DNA of 64,000 nucleotides from Petrimonas sp. IBARAKI. GTDB lineage: Bacteria > Bacteroidota > Bacteroidia > Bacteroidales > Dysgonomonadaceae. This document shows positions 41,046 to 49,963 of the stretch, one piece after another (the first letter of the stretch is position 1; every line of letters starts with the position of its first letter). The position numbers were made by a program, and so were the translations under genes. The notes beneath the pieces were generated by a model. It was given only the letters and a program-made list of their open reading frames with translations, made no database searches and was not told where the DNA came from. The stretch spans positions 2,728,001-2,792,000 of the forward strand of contig AP018040.2 of assembly GCA_002356435.2 (NCBI GenBank). The letters are read 5' to 3'.

Positions 41046-41294
41046 ATGATGAAAAAAGACGCATACTCGCTTTCATCTAAATCCAATACACTTTTCTCGA
41101 ATTGTATTGTAAATCCTCGTGTTTGTTTTGGAGAAGAAAGTATCAATTTATTTGATAAAACAGATTTTTTGTAATTGGACATTCATATAAATACCAAACA
41201 CATTAATACTGCATCAAATAAAGACCATTCAATTTTACACAGATGAAATAAATTTAGAGTTTATACAAGAATAAAATATTTTACCTCAACAAGC

Positions 41295-42503
41295 ATGAAG
41301 CATTTCAATTGGATACACACAATCGGCCCTGGTTTAATTGTCGGCGCACTGGTATTCGGACCGAGCAAATTAACCATCACATCTAAAATAGGGGCAAACT
41401 TTGGATATAATTTGCTATGGATCATCATTTTAGCCATATTTTTCATGGCAATATATACCATCATTGCAGAACGTATTGGTTTGGCTAATGACGAGTCACT
41501 ACTGACTGTAATAGGTAGGAAATGGGGACGAAAATTTGCAACAATTGTAGGTACTGGTATTTTCCTAGTATGCACCTCTTTTCAAACCGGCAACTCTGTA
41601 GGTGTTGGAATCGCCATAGGAGAATTAACCAATACAAATAATAACATCTGGATAATATTCTTCAATGCTATCGGGATAGCACTGCTTTTTTTCCGAAACT
41701 TTTACAAGATTCTTGAAAAGGTGATGATATTTTTGATTGGAATGATGCTCTTAGCTTTTTTATTCACTCTTTTCGAAGTAAAACCGAATATGAGTAATGT
41801 TGTTTCTGGTTTTTTAATTCCTCGGATTCCTACCGGATCAATGGGTTTGATTATTGCTTTTATGGCATCTTGTTTTTCAATTGTCGGGGCTTTCTATACC
41901 TCCTATTTAGTACAGGAGAGAAAAAGAATCAATGTAAACTCTGATGAAAAGATTTCCCGAAACAGTAGTCTGACAGGAATTATTGTATTGGGCATATTGA
42001 GTGCCATCCTAATGATCTGCGCTGCCGCAATTCTTCAACCGTTGGGTGTTGAAGTAAAGACAGCGACAGACATGTCATTGGCTCTTCGCCCTGCTTTTGG
42101 AGAGGCTGCTTCTGCTGTGTTTTTAATAGGGCTATTTGCTGCGGGTTTCTCCTCTGTAGTCGGTAATGCAACCATTGGTGGTACTTTAATGAGTGATGCT
42201 TTAGGTTTCGGCAGCAGCATCAATTCCAACAAGACCAAATTACTGATAGCTATTGTTATGATTGTTGGAGCTGTTATTGCGCTCCTCTTTGGCAATGCAC
42301 CATTAGAGCTGATCGTTTTTGCCCAAAGTATTACTATTTTTATTGTTCCCATCATCGGAGTTGCTATGTTCGTTATAGCAAATGATAAAAAAGTTATGAA
42401 AGAAGATAGGATAGGATATTTTCTGAAAGCATCGGGGTTTCTTGGGTTGTGTATCATAATCGTGCTTGCAATATTTAATTTTATCGATATTTTTTTAAAA
42501 TAG
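41295..42503 (+). CDS. NRAMP-fold transporter lacking metal-binding motifs, copy 1
   Basis: A 402-residue protein with about 11 transmembrane segments and NRAMP/APC-like organisation (HTIGPGLIVGALVFGPSK at TM1). In metal transporters TM1 has D-P-G-N; the aligned residues here are Gly22-Pro-Ser-Lys25. TM6 normally has M-P-H; the aligned segment is ASCFSIVGAFYTSYLV, with Ile-Val-Gly near 196-198. Loss of the metal-ligand Asp, Asn and Met argues against Mn/Fe transport. Placement between a GH109 gene and an SDR/aldolase/amidohydrolase module (3-nt gap to the SDR) suggests uptake of an organic substrate for those enzymes. The 249-bp gap upstream is AT-rich, with only a partial match to the shared cis-element near 41165-41190. 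Confidence 0.8.
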   Translation: MKHFNWIHTIGPGLIVGALVFGPSKLTITSKIGANFGYNLLWIIILAIFFMAIYTIIAERIGLANDESLLTVIGRKWGRKFATIVGTGIFLVCTSFQTGNSVGVGIAIGELTNTNNNIWIIFFNAIGIALLFFRNFYKILEKVMIFLIGMMLLAFLFTLFEVKPNMSNVVSGFLIPRIPTGSMGLIIAFMASCFSIVGAFYTSYLVQERKRINVNSDEKISRNSSLTGIIVLGILSAILMICAAAILQPLGVEVKTATDMSLALRPAFGEAASAVFLIGLFAAGFSSVVGNATIGGTLMSDALGFGSSINSNKTKLLIAIVMIVGAVIALLFGNAPLELIVFAQSITIFIVPIIGVAMFVIANDKKVMKEDRIGYFLKASGFLGLCIIIVLAIFNFIDIFLK

Positions 42504-42506
42504 AAC

Positions 42507-43532
42507 ATGATGGAAACATTTGACAAAGAATTTTTATTACAAGAATATTTGAAACCATCTCCACAATTATTGAGGGACATTATTAATATCGACGGCGATA
42601 TTCTTATTCTTGGTGCTGGTGGCAAAATGGGGCCTTCAATGGCAAAATTGGCTAGGGAGGCTATCAATAAAACAAATATTCAGAAAGAAGTTATTACCGT
42701 ATCAAGATTTTCTGATCCCGACATAAAGAACGATTTGAACAAGTTTGGCGTTACAACCATTGAAGCAGATTTGCTGAATGAAGATGATCTCAAAAAAATA
42801 CCAGATACTCCCAATGTAATATATCTGGTTGGGCATAAGTTTGGTACCACAGGAAACGAACCCTACACATGGGCAATGAACACATTCTTGCCGGGGATGG
42901 TGGCAGAGAAATTCAAACAATCCAATATCGTAGTCTTCTCTTCGGGGAACGTTTATCCCTTGTCTCATATCACCACAGGAGGAATGACCGAGGATAGATC
43001 GGCTTCACCTATAGGAGAATATGCCCAATCCTGTCTGGGAAGAGAAAGAATTTTTCAACATTTTTCCCAAAAGCACAATACCCCTATTTTAATATACAGG
43101 CTAAACTATGCGAACGATGTAACCTATGGTGTTTTATTGGAAATCGCCAGGTCTGTATATGGGGGAAAAGAAATCGATTTAACGATGGGTAATGTCAATG
43201 TAATCTGGCAGGGGGATGCTAACGAAATTGCGATCAGATCGCTGCTCCATTGTTCCGTGCCGGGAAAAATACTGAATGTCACGGGACCAGAGACAATATC
43301 CGTAAGATGGATTGCTGACGAATTCGGAAAAGTTTTTAATAAGACGCCAAAATATACAGGCATTGAGGAACCGAACTCCCTGCTAAGCAATGCGGCTGAA
43401 TGTTTCAAACTCTTCGGATATCCCAGGGTCAGCCTGAAACAAATGATCGAGTTGATCAGTTACTGGGTGATAGAAGGAGGAAAAGTAAAAGAAAAGCCGA
43501 CCCATTTTCAAGAAAGGGAGGGCAAATTTTAA
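42507..43532 (+). CDS. NAD-dependent epimerase/dehydratase-like protein with altered active site
   Basis: A 341-residue extended-SDR-like protein. The glycine-rich NAD loop GAGGKMG (36-42) and the strand VVFSSGNVYPLS (142-153) are in place. The catalytic Tyr of the expected Y-x-x-x-K motif is Tyr172 (EYAQSCLGRE), but the Lys position is Cys176. It may therefore use another base, act on another reaction, or be a binding protein. It lies 3 nt after the NRAMP-like gene and 12 nt before the DHDPS-like gene, so all belong to one operon. Substrate unknown. Confidence 0.8.
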   Translation: MMETFDKEFLLQEYLKPSPQLLRDIINIDGDILILGAGGKMGPSMAKLAREAINKTNIQKEVITVSRFSDPDIKNDLNKFGVTTIEADLLNEDDLKKIPDTPNVIYLVGHKFGTTGNEPYTWAMNTFLPGMVAEKFKQSNIVVFSSGNVYPLSHITTGGMTEDRSASPIGEYAQSCLGRERIFQHFSQKHNTPILIYRLNYANDVTYGVLLEIARSVYGGKEIDLTMGNVNVIWQGDANEIAIRSLLHCSVPGKILNVTGPETISVRWIADEFGKVFNKTPKYTGIEEPNSLLSNAAECFKLFGYPRVSLKQMIELISYWVIEGGKVKEKPTHFQEREGKF

Positions 43533-43544
43533 ACCAATTATCAT

Positions 43545-44612
43545 ATGAATACAACAATAAATCCGGCTGTTTTAGTAAGACTAAAGAACGGAGGATTCAT
43601 CCCGGCACATCCCCTCGCTTTACATGAGGATTTAACTATTGATGAAGAAGCGCAACGAAGACTGACCCGCTATTATGTTTCATGTGGTGTCGACGGGATA
43701 GCCGTTGGGGTCCATACTACCCAGTTTGAAATCAGATCTCCTGAATATAATTATTTCAAAAAAGTATTGGAAATAACAGCTGATGAAATTAAAAGAGTAA
43801 ATCCAGGAGACTCATTTATTAAAGTGGCCGGTATTTGTGGTCAGACTACAGCAGCGGTAAGGGAAGCTCGTATTGCAAAAGACCTTGGTTACGATTTAGG
43901 GCTTCTTAGCATGGGGGGGTTAGATTCATTGTCAGAGAAAGAACTCATTAACCGGGCAAAAGTTATAGCAAAAGAAATTCCGGTCTTTGGATTCTATCTC
44001 CAACCCTCTGTTGGAGGAAGAATACTTAGCTATTCGTTCTGGGAAGAATTTTGTAACATTGATAATGTTTACGCTATTAAAACCGCCCCTTTCAACAGAT
44101 ATCATACCTTAGAAGTCGTCCGTGCAATCTGTAATTCTAAAAGAAATGAAGATATTGTCCTCTACACAGGTAATGATGACAATATAGTCCTGGACCTGAT
44201 TACCCCTTACACAATTCATGCAGGAAATCAGTTGGTTGAAAAAAGATTTGTAGGTGGGTTATTAGGGCATTATGCAGTATGGACAAAAAAATCGGTTGAT
44301 CTTTTTCATCACATAAAGGATGGATTGAAAAATAAGACCCTGGATTATGAAAAAATGCTGAAGATAGCTGTTGAAGTTACTGAAATGAATGCAGCAATCT
44401 TTGATGTGAACAATAATTTCAAAGGTTCTATAGCTGGGATCCATGAAGTATTGAGAAGGCAGGGGTTATTAAAGGGGATATGGTGTTTGAATCCTAAAGA
44501 AAGATTATCTGAAGGTCAAACAGACGAGATAGAGAGAGTTATCTCTCAATACAGAAAATGGACAGATGACGATTATGTGAAAGAATTTATAGCCAAGGAC
44601 AGATGCTATTAA
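43545..44612 (+). CDS. Dihydrodipicolinate synthase-family aldolase
   Basis: A 355-residue class I aldolase of the DapA/NanA superfamily, about 50 residues longer than usual. The Schiff-base lysine is probably Lys179 (YAIKTAPFNRYH) and the proton-relay tyrosine Tyr151 (FGFYLQPSVGG). GVDGIAVGVHTTQFE (about 48-62) matches the phosphate/carboxylate loop region of the family. Family members cleave or form 2-oxo acids (sialic acid, keto-deoxy sugar acids, HOPA). It is not the lysine-pathway DapA by position. Its C-terminus overlaps the next gene by 10 nt, implying translational coupling to the amidohydrolase. Confidence 0.85.
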   Translation: MNTTINPAVLVRLKNGGFIPAHPLALHEDLTIDEEAQRRLTRYYVSCGVDGIAVGVHTTQFEIRSPEYNYFKKVLEITADEIKRVNPGDSFIKVAGICGQTTAAVREARIAKDLGYDLGLLSMGGLDSLSEKELINRAKVIAKEIPVFGFYLQPSVGGRILSYSFWEEFCNIDNVYAIKTAPFNRYHTLEVVRAICNSKRNEDIVLYTGNDDNIVLDLITPYTIHAGNQLVEKRFVGGLLGHYAVWTKKSVDLFHHIKDGLKNKTLDYEKMLKIAVEVTEMNAAIFDVNNNFKGSIAGIHEVLRRQGLLKGIWCLNPKERLSEGQTDEIERVISQYRKWTDDDYVKEFIAKDRCY

Positions 44613-45808
44613 AAGATGAAATTAAAAGAATTGCGTCTGATATTACAGACGACATTCTCGTCAAAAGGAGGTATTTACATCAAAATCCTGAACTGTCTTT
44701 TAAAGAGTTCAATACCTCCGCCTTTATAAAGAGGACATTAGATGAATGGGGAATACCCTGGATACCTGTTGCGGATACTGGTGTAATAGCCACATTGCAA
44801 GACAACTATAAAACGGGTAAAACAATAGCCCTCCGCGCTGATATGGATGCCCTCCCTATCCAGGAAGAGACTAAGCTCGCTTTTAAGTCGGTCAGGCAGG
44901 GAGTGATGCATGCATGCGGTCATGACCTGCATGTTGCATCTTTATTGGGTGTGGCTTATATACTCAAAAGACTAGAGAAGAAAATTAAGGGAACTGTCAA
45001 GCTGATTTTTCAACCCGCAGAGGAAATACTACCGGGTGGAGCTATTAAAATTCTACAGGAAGGGGTATTACTAAACCCTCAAGTCGATATAATTTTAGGC
45101 CAACATGCTATGCCTTCCATTGAAAGTGGAAAAATTGGCATCCGCAAAGGAATGTTTATGGCCTCCATGGATGAGATAAGGATGGAGGTAAAAGGGAAAG
45201 GTGGTCATGGCGCCGAACCACACAACAATAATGATCCTGTGGTTGCTGCATCAACCATCATCGTTACACTGCAACAAATTGTAAGCAGATATAATAATCC
45301 AAGAACCCCGACTGTATTATCATTCGGAAAGATCAATGCTAATGGTTCCACGAATATAATACCCGACACCGTTTTCTTAGAGGGAACTTTTCGTACCATG
45401 GATGAAGAGTGGCGCGAAAAAGCACATAAAAAAATAAAAAAAATAGCAAATTCCATAGCCCGTGGATTGGGTTGCGAATGTAACATCTATATAAAAAAAG
45501 GGTATCCCTGCCTCTTTAACTGTGAAGCCTTAACAGATAAAGTTCATTCTCATATGAAGGAATACATGGGTAAAACTAATATTATTGAGACAGATATCTG
45601 GATGGCATCAGAAGATTTTGCTTATTATGCCCAGAACTTCAGTTCCTGCTTTTACTTGCTCGGCACTGGTTATCCCAAGATGACAAATCCTGCATTGCAT
45701 ACATCAGGCTTAGAAATCAATGAAGAGTGTTTAGAAACAAGTATGGGACTGATGAGCTATTTAGCAATGATGAACATGGATGATTCACTAACAGTATGTT
45801 TGGATTGA
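44603..45808 (+). CDS. M20-family metal-dependent amidohydrolase
   Basis: A 401-residue M20D peptidase-like enzyme (hippurate hydrolase / N-acyl-amino-acid deacylase group). Metal-site landmarks are LRADMDALP, HACGHDLH (about 107-114), FQPAEE and the C-terminal LHTSGLEINEEC; the dimerisation lid GKGGHGAEPH is intact. No signal peptide is seen, so it should be cytoplasmic. It would hydrolyse an N-acyl compound made by the preceding SDR/aldolase steps. It is the last intact gene of the first operon block; decayed DNA follows. Confidence 0.88.
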   Translation: MLLKDEIKRIASDITDDILVKRRYLHQNPELSFKEFNTSAFIKRTLDEWGIPWIPVADTGVIATLQDNYKTGKTIALRADMDALPIQEETKLAFKSVRQGVMHACGHDLHVASLLGVAYILKRLEKKIKGTVKLIFQPAEEILPGGAIKILQEGVLLNPQVDIILGQHAMPSIESGKIGIRKGMFMASMDEIRMEVKGKGGHGAEPHNNNDPVVAASTIIVTLQQIVSRYNNPRTPTVLSFGKINANGSTNIIPDTVFLEGTFRTMDEEWREKAHKKIKKIANSIARGLGCECNIYIKKGYPCLFNCEALTDKVHSHMKEYMGKTNIIETDIWMASEDFAYYAQNFSSCFYLLGTGYPKMTNPALHTSGLEINEECLETSMGLMSYLAMMNMDDSLTVCLD

Positions 45809-45879
45809 AACACACAAGGTACCCTTAAAAACGGAACAATTGTATTGTTTAGACAAACTCGGTTCATTTGGATTATATA

Positions 45880-46180
45880 ATCAGCACTAAACAAGAACAA
45901 CATGCCCCAGTCGAGAGTTCTGTTTCCTATTGGAATAGTATTTGTTTTTAACAGCGCTATTTTATGGCAACGATCACCGGCGTTAATGATTTTCTCAAAA
46001 GCATTCCAGGCTTGTTTCCTAAAGGCAGTGACAATTCCTGTTTACTTTTTGATGAAGAGAACCCGCTAAATCAATCAGGACAAATCTAAACTGGAAATTA
46101 TAATTTTAGCATCCTTATCGTTGACTTAAAGAACATATGTTTATTAGATGATAAATCTTTAAAATACAGAAAGCGTGTAA
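45880..46180 (+). pseudogene. Decayed 3' end of a third NRAMP-like gene
   Basis: From about 45899 to 46070 the DNA aligns with the 3' part of the NRAMP-like gene at 52822 (its 53785-53960). Shared words include GAGAGTTCT/GAGAATTCT, CTATTGGAATAGTATTTG and GCATTCCAGGCTTG, then AATTCCTGTTTA with a near-identical GATGAA region. Stops and shifts break the frame, and about 100 bp corresponding to the last codons are missing. The match resumes after the stop (46121-46180 with 54062-54120, ACATATxTTTATTAGAxGATAAATCTT). It is a remnant of an old segmental duplication. No intact ORF remains in 45809-46741. Confidence 0.75.
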
Positions 46181-46325
46181 TAACTATGCACCAAAAATAT
46201 CGCCTAAGAATGACAATGCAATTTACACGCGATAGAACAACAGGAGAATGATATAGAATTTGATTAAATATATTAATATTCAAAAATTAAAACACGATAA
46301 ACGGATGGATTTTTCTTATATTTTT

Positions 46326-46390
46326 GCGTTTTTCGAGGTTGTTATTTCGATAATTAGGCATTTTTATATTTTATTTCATTATTTCTTTAT
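46326..46390 (+). promoter_or_regulatory. Shared cis-element, copy B
   Basis: GCG (46326-46328), 19 nt, then CGATAATTAGGCATTTTTAT (46348-46367), followed by TATTTCTTTATA starting at 46380. Copy C keeps both distances (19 nt, then 32 nt to TATTTCTTTGTA). It lies downstream of the NRAMP remnant and 376 nt before the PmoA-like fragment. The remaining AT-rich stretch to 46741 shows no other recognised feature, so this copy may control the 47092 operon through a long leader. Confidence 0.55.
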
Positions 46391-46741
46391 ATGAAGCATA
46401 GATACAGGAATATTTTTCCACAGCTCTAATTTAAATATATTTAACATTAAGGGATAAATAAGTATACACCTTGTTCAATCTCTTAATGCGAAATAAAATG
46501 ATTTCATTGCCTCTACAATTCGAATAACATTTATTGTTCTGCCCTATTTCAATTTATTAAGTCTATAGATCGAAAAAACACTTTGGATATTAATTAAAAA
46601 CAACCGGTATTTTTATATATACTTAAGTTCGTTTTTTAAGCAGGTGTATAATTCTATCCTATAACTGAACATGACTGAATATCAGAAAAAAAACTGCTTT
46701 AATTAAAGATTATTTTATCATTCACTTAAAACTATGATCCT

Positions 46742-47020
46742 ATGACAAGCAACTCGACGCTGAATTATCCGAACTGCTGGCACGCACGTGGATATGGCCT
46801 ATTTGCAGCCAATCCTCTAGGAATAAAAGACTTTACAGAAAACAAAACAAGTCTGAAATTCTCATTAGAAAGTGGTCGGTCCATAACATTTAGATATCGG
46901 GTAATTATCAGTTCAGATTTGTATTTGACTAACAATGAAATAAATGCTCTGACCAATGATTTTGCACGTAAATACGAATATGGAACTAATAAATTTTCTC
47001 AGCTTTTAAAAAAAGCCTAA
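46742..47020 (+). pseudogene. C-terminal fragment of a PmoA-like (DUF6807) protein
   Basis: A 92-residue ORF containing NCWHARGYGLFAANPLGIKDF, then LKFSLESGRSITFRYRVII. The W-H-x-R-x-Y-G-L-x-x-x-N-P-x-G string and following beta strands correspond to the very end of PmoA/DUF6807 family proteins, usually about 300 residues and common in Bacteroidetes carbohydrate loci. The first two thirds are absent, so it is probably a truncated relic. It has its own ATG but no signal peptide. A short functional protein cannot be excluded. Confidence 0.6.
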
Positions 47021-47091
47021 ACTGAAGTCTGAAAAATAACAGAATTTAAGAATGTATGTAACTGGTCAATAACGCAATAAACAATAAAAAT

Positions 47092-48459
47092 ATGAGTAAA
47101 AACATTACACGCAGGGATTTTATTGGTACAACAACAGCCGGTTTAGCAGGAATGGCGACAACTGGTAAAATTCCCTCCATAAGCGCAGCTTCTTATCAAA
47201 GGATCAAGGGGGCTAATGATCGGATCAATATCGGCTTCCTTGGTTGTGGCGCACGAAGTCGCGGCCACATGAATATGGTCAAAATGTCTGAAAAAGAAAA
47301 AAATATTGGAGTTGTTGCTGTTTGCGATATTTGGAAATTAAATAAAGAGAAGGCTGCAGCAAACTGTAAAAAGCTTTTTGAATCTGATGTGAAGCAATTC
47401 AAGTATTCGGAAGATATGCTTCAAATGAGGGAATTAGATGCTGTTATGATTGCAACCGGCGATTTCCAACACGCTAAAATTTTGGCTGAAGTCGTTAAAG
47501 CAGGAAAAGATTGCTATTGCGAAAAGCCAATGGCCGAGAACGTGACAGAAGCGAAATTAGCAAGAGAAGCCGTTTTATCCTCAAAACAAATAGTACAAAT
47601 GGGGTCACAATGGTTAAGTGATCCCATACAAATTAAAGTTCGAGACATTATTCGTTCCGGGCGTCTAGGGCAGATTACAAAAATAGAACAGGTCTGGAAC
47701 GACAACAATCATCGCTGGCACGATCCCAAAGATCCTGATATCGCTGCAATTCGTGAAGAAGATACTGACTGGAATCGATGGCTGTTGGGTAAATCTTATG
47801 TTCCTTTCAATCCATGGAAATATTTCGAATTTAGAATTTTTCGTGATTACTCGGGGGGAATAACTTCCCAATGGATGAGCCATGGAGCAGGATTAGTACA
47901 TTTTTACACGGATACAGCCATACCGGATTCAATAGTTGCAAATGGCGGAATATATGGGTGGCCGGATCTGCGGGAAAATCCAGATACTTTCCAGGCTCTT
48001 GCCACATACGATGATGCCAAATTCCTGTATTCTTATACCTCAAACTACGCTAACAAATTTGGCGATTATACTTGTATTCGTGGCAAAGAGGGTACTTTAT
48101 TCGCGCACGGTGGAGAAGGGAGCGCTCGCTGGTTTTTTATACCGGAACACCAGAACCTTCCGGGCGGATTCGATTTCTTCGAAGGGATGAATGAGGCTGT
48201 TAAAAAAGGGAAAGCAGAAATAGTTACCACACCGGAATACGATATGAAATTAGGTTCCGTAAATTTGAGTGACGATAGCAAATATCATCTCGATAACTGG
48301 GTGGATTGCATGCGTAGTAGAATCACTCCAAACGGAAGTGTCCATACCGGGTTTTGGCACTCAATCGCAAGTATAATGGCTACACAGGCTTATCGCAAAG
48401 GTAAAAAACTGTATTGGGACAGAGTAAATGAAGAAATTGTAGATCATCCTATTCGTTAA
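47092..48459 (+). CDS. Gfo/Idh/MocA oxidoreductase, Tat-exported
   Basis: A 455-residue NAD(P)-dependent sugar oxidoreductase. The Tat signal is NITRRDFIGTTTAGLAG. The Rossmann loop is FLGCGARSRGHM (about 49-60) and the catalytic-lysine motif YCEKPMAENV (about 141-150). It lacks the Y-P-T-H-G-L-G-P box of GH109, so it belongs to a different branch: these typically oxidise a sugar hydroxyl at C1 or C3, or form a 3-keto-glycoside. With the exported DUF1080 protein of this locus it could act in a periplasmic 3-keto pathway. The next gene, an amidohydrolase, is 65 nt downstream. Confidence 0.88.
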   Translation: MSKNITRRDFIGTTTAGLAGMATTGKIPSISAASYQRIKGANDRINIGFLGCGARSRGHMNMVKMSEKEKNIGVVAVCDIWKLNKEKAAANCKKLFESDVKQFKYSEDMLQMRELDAVMIATGDFQHAKILAEVVKAGKDCYCEKPMAENVTEAKLAREAVLSSKQIVQMGSQWLSDPIQIKVRDIIRSGRLGQITKIEQVWNDNNHRWHDPKDPDIAAIREEDTDWNRWLLGKSYVPFNPWKYFEFRIFRDYSGGITSQWMSHGAGLVHFYTDTAIPDSIVANGGIYGWPDLRENPDTFQALATYDDAKFLYSYTSNYANKFGDYTCIRGKEGTLFAHGGEGSARWFFIPEHQNLPGGFDFFEGMNEAVKKGKAEIVTTPEYDMKLGSVNLSDDSKYHLDNWVDCMRSRITPNGSVHTGFWHSIASIMATQAYRKGKKLYWDRVNEEIVDHPIR

Positions 48460-48524
48460 AGATATATTATCTATAAATCCAGTCATGCTCAAGGTGAAAA
48501 TATTCTCAAATAATATAAAAGATA

Positions 48525-49736
48525 ATGACAAAGAGGAGAGAGTTTATTAAAGATGCAGCGGCAGGATTAGCCGCTACAACAATTGGTGGCGTAGGATTTG
48601 TGGCAAAATCCTGTAAACCTGCCCCAAAAGTTGAAGATCAGAATCTCTTGAAAAAAAATTGGCAGGAAGACCCCGAATGGAAAAAACTGAAATATGGAGA
48701 TTGGGGAGGGCCGGGAGTACCTTCAAAAGCTGGGCCAATGGATAATATCTTATTGAAAGATTATGCACCGAGATCGTCAATAATTACCCAAGAGACTTTT
48801 GTGGAGAAAGCTAAGTTTCCAAGCATAGATTGTCATGTACATATCGAAGCTAAGACCCCTCAAGAAATCGATGAATGGGTAAAGATCATGGACGAAGTAG
48901 GAATCGAAACATCAGTTATATTAACCGCTGCGACTGGAGATGAGTTTAAGAAACTTGTTGGATTGTTTATCAAGGCTCATCCCGGACGTTTTCAGTTATA
49001 TTGCGGAATGGATCTGACAGATACTGATAACAGAAATTTTTCGAAACGTGTCGTGGATGAATTGGAAAGATGTCGTGAATCGGGAGCCTGTGGTGTCGGA
49101 GAAATAACCGACAAGGGCTTCGGATTCACTAAGGACAAGGACCTTCCCAAAACCCGGCGATTACACCCCGATGACGAAAGACTGGATACATTTTGGAAAA
49201 AATGTGGAGAACTGAAGATGCCTATCAACCTCCATGTGGCAGATCATCCATCCTGTTGGACACCTTTAGATGTATTTCAAGAAAGAACACCCGATTATCA
49301 GCTTTTTAATTTGTATAATACGGATGCTCTTTCATACAGTGAATTAATAGAAAGAAGAAACAAAACACTTGAAAAGCATCCTGAGACAATATTTGTGGCC
49401 TGTCATTTGGGCAATCAGGGGCACGACCTGGCAACGCTTTCTGAAACTATGGATAGATATCCAAACCTCTACCTGGACACTTCTGCAAGGGATTATGAAT
49501 TAGGCAGAACACCCCGCTCCTCTGCAAAGTTTCTCAATAAATACAAGGATAGGATAGTATTTGGAACGGATATGGGTAGAGAAAAAAACATGTACCGGAT
49601 TCATTGGCGATTATTAGAGACCGGTGATGAATATATTCCGGGCCGTGTAAGCTGGAGATATTTTGGGTTGGAACTACCCGAAGCAACGTTAGTTGCTTTA
49701 TACAGGGATACAGCAAAAAAAATATTCAACATCTAA
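48525..49736 (+). CDS. Amidohydrolase-2 family TIM-barrel hydrolase, Tat-type signal
   Basis: A 403-residue protein. The Tat signal TKRREFIKDAAAGLAATT is followed by a Cys (VAKSCKP) that only weakly resembles a lipobox. The metal site begins at DCHVHIEA (His104, His106), continues with a His in HVADH and VACHLGNQG, and ends FGTDMG (Asp near 350), the usual order of the PF04909 family (decarboxylases, lactonases). The substrate is unknown; a sugar lactone from the preceding oxidoreductase is a natural candidate. A hairpin terminator follows. Confidence 0.82.
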   Translation: MTKRREFIKDAAAGLAATTIGGVGFVAKSCKPAPKVEDQNLLKKNWQEDPEWKKLKYGDWGGPGVPSKAGPMDNILLKDYAPRSSIITQETFVEKAKFPSIDCHVHIEAKTPQEIDEWVKIMDEVGIETSVILTAATGDEFKKLVGLFIKAHPGRFQLYCGMDLTDTDNRNFSKRVVDELERCRESGACGVGEITDKGFGFTKDKDLPKTRRLHPDDERLDTFWKKCGELKMPINLHVADHPSCWTPLDVFQERTPDYQLFNLYNTDALSYSELIERRNKTLEKHPETIFVACHLGNQGHDLATLSETMDRYPNLYLDTSARDYELGRTPRSSAKFLNKYKDRIVFGTDMGREKNMYRIHWRLLETGDEYIPGRVSWRYFGLELPEATLVALYRDTAKKIFNI

Positions 49737-49745
49737 ATACCGAAT

Positions 49746-49768
49746 CCACTTTTAAAGTGGTATTTTTT
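49746..49768 (+). terminator. Intrinsic terminator after the amidohydrolase gene
   Basis: CCACT (49746-49750) and AGTGG (49756-49760) flank TTTAA and are followed by TATTTTTTAATTT, 10 nt past the stop. It would end the 47092-49736 transcript and leave the following GH109 gene to its own promoter in the AT-rich 227-bp gap. Confidence 0.65.
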
Positions 49769-49963
49769 AATTTAAGGATAGATCTGTTTTAAATTGGGCA
49801 ATATAAACATTCCGTAACGATAAATGAATGATTAATCCACCTTTTTTAGATTAATGGAAGTTTTTTTGAAAGTTAATCAAAAAATAAAAAAATATTTTGT
49901 ATTTCATGGCAATACACAGTTTATTTATTATTTCACCAATACTACTTAAAATTATTTATAAAT

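Noticed and set aside
41148-41190. Possible cis-element before the first NRAMP-like gene (TGTAATTGGACATT)
   Set aside because: The second half resembles the others, but the upstream RCG is TTA, so the element is incomplete.
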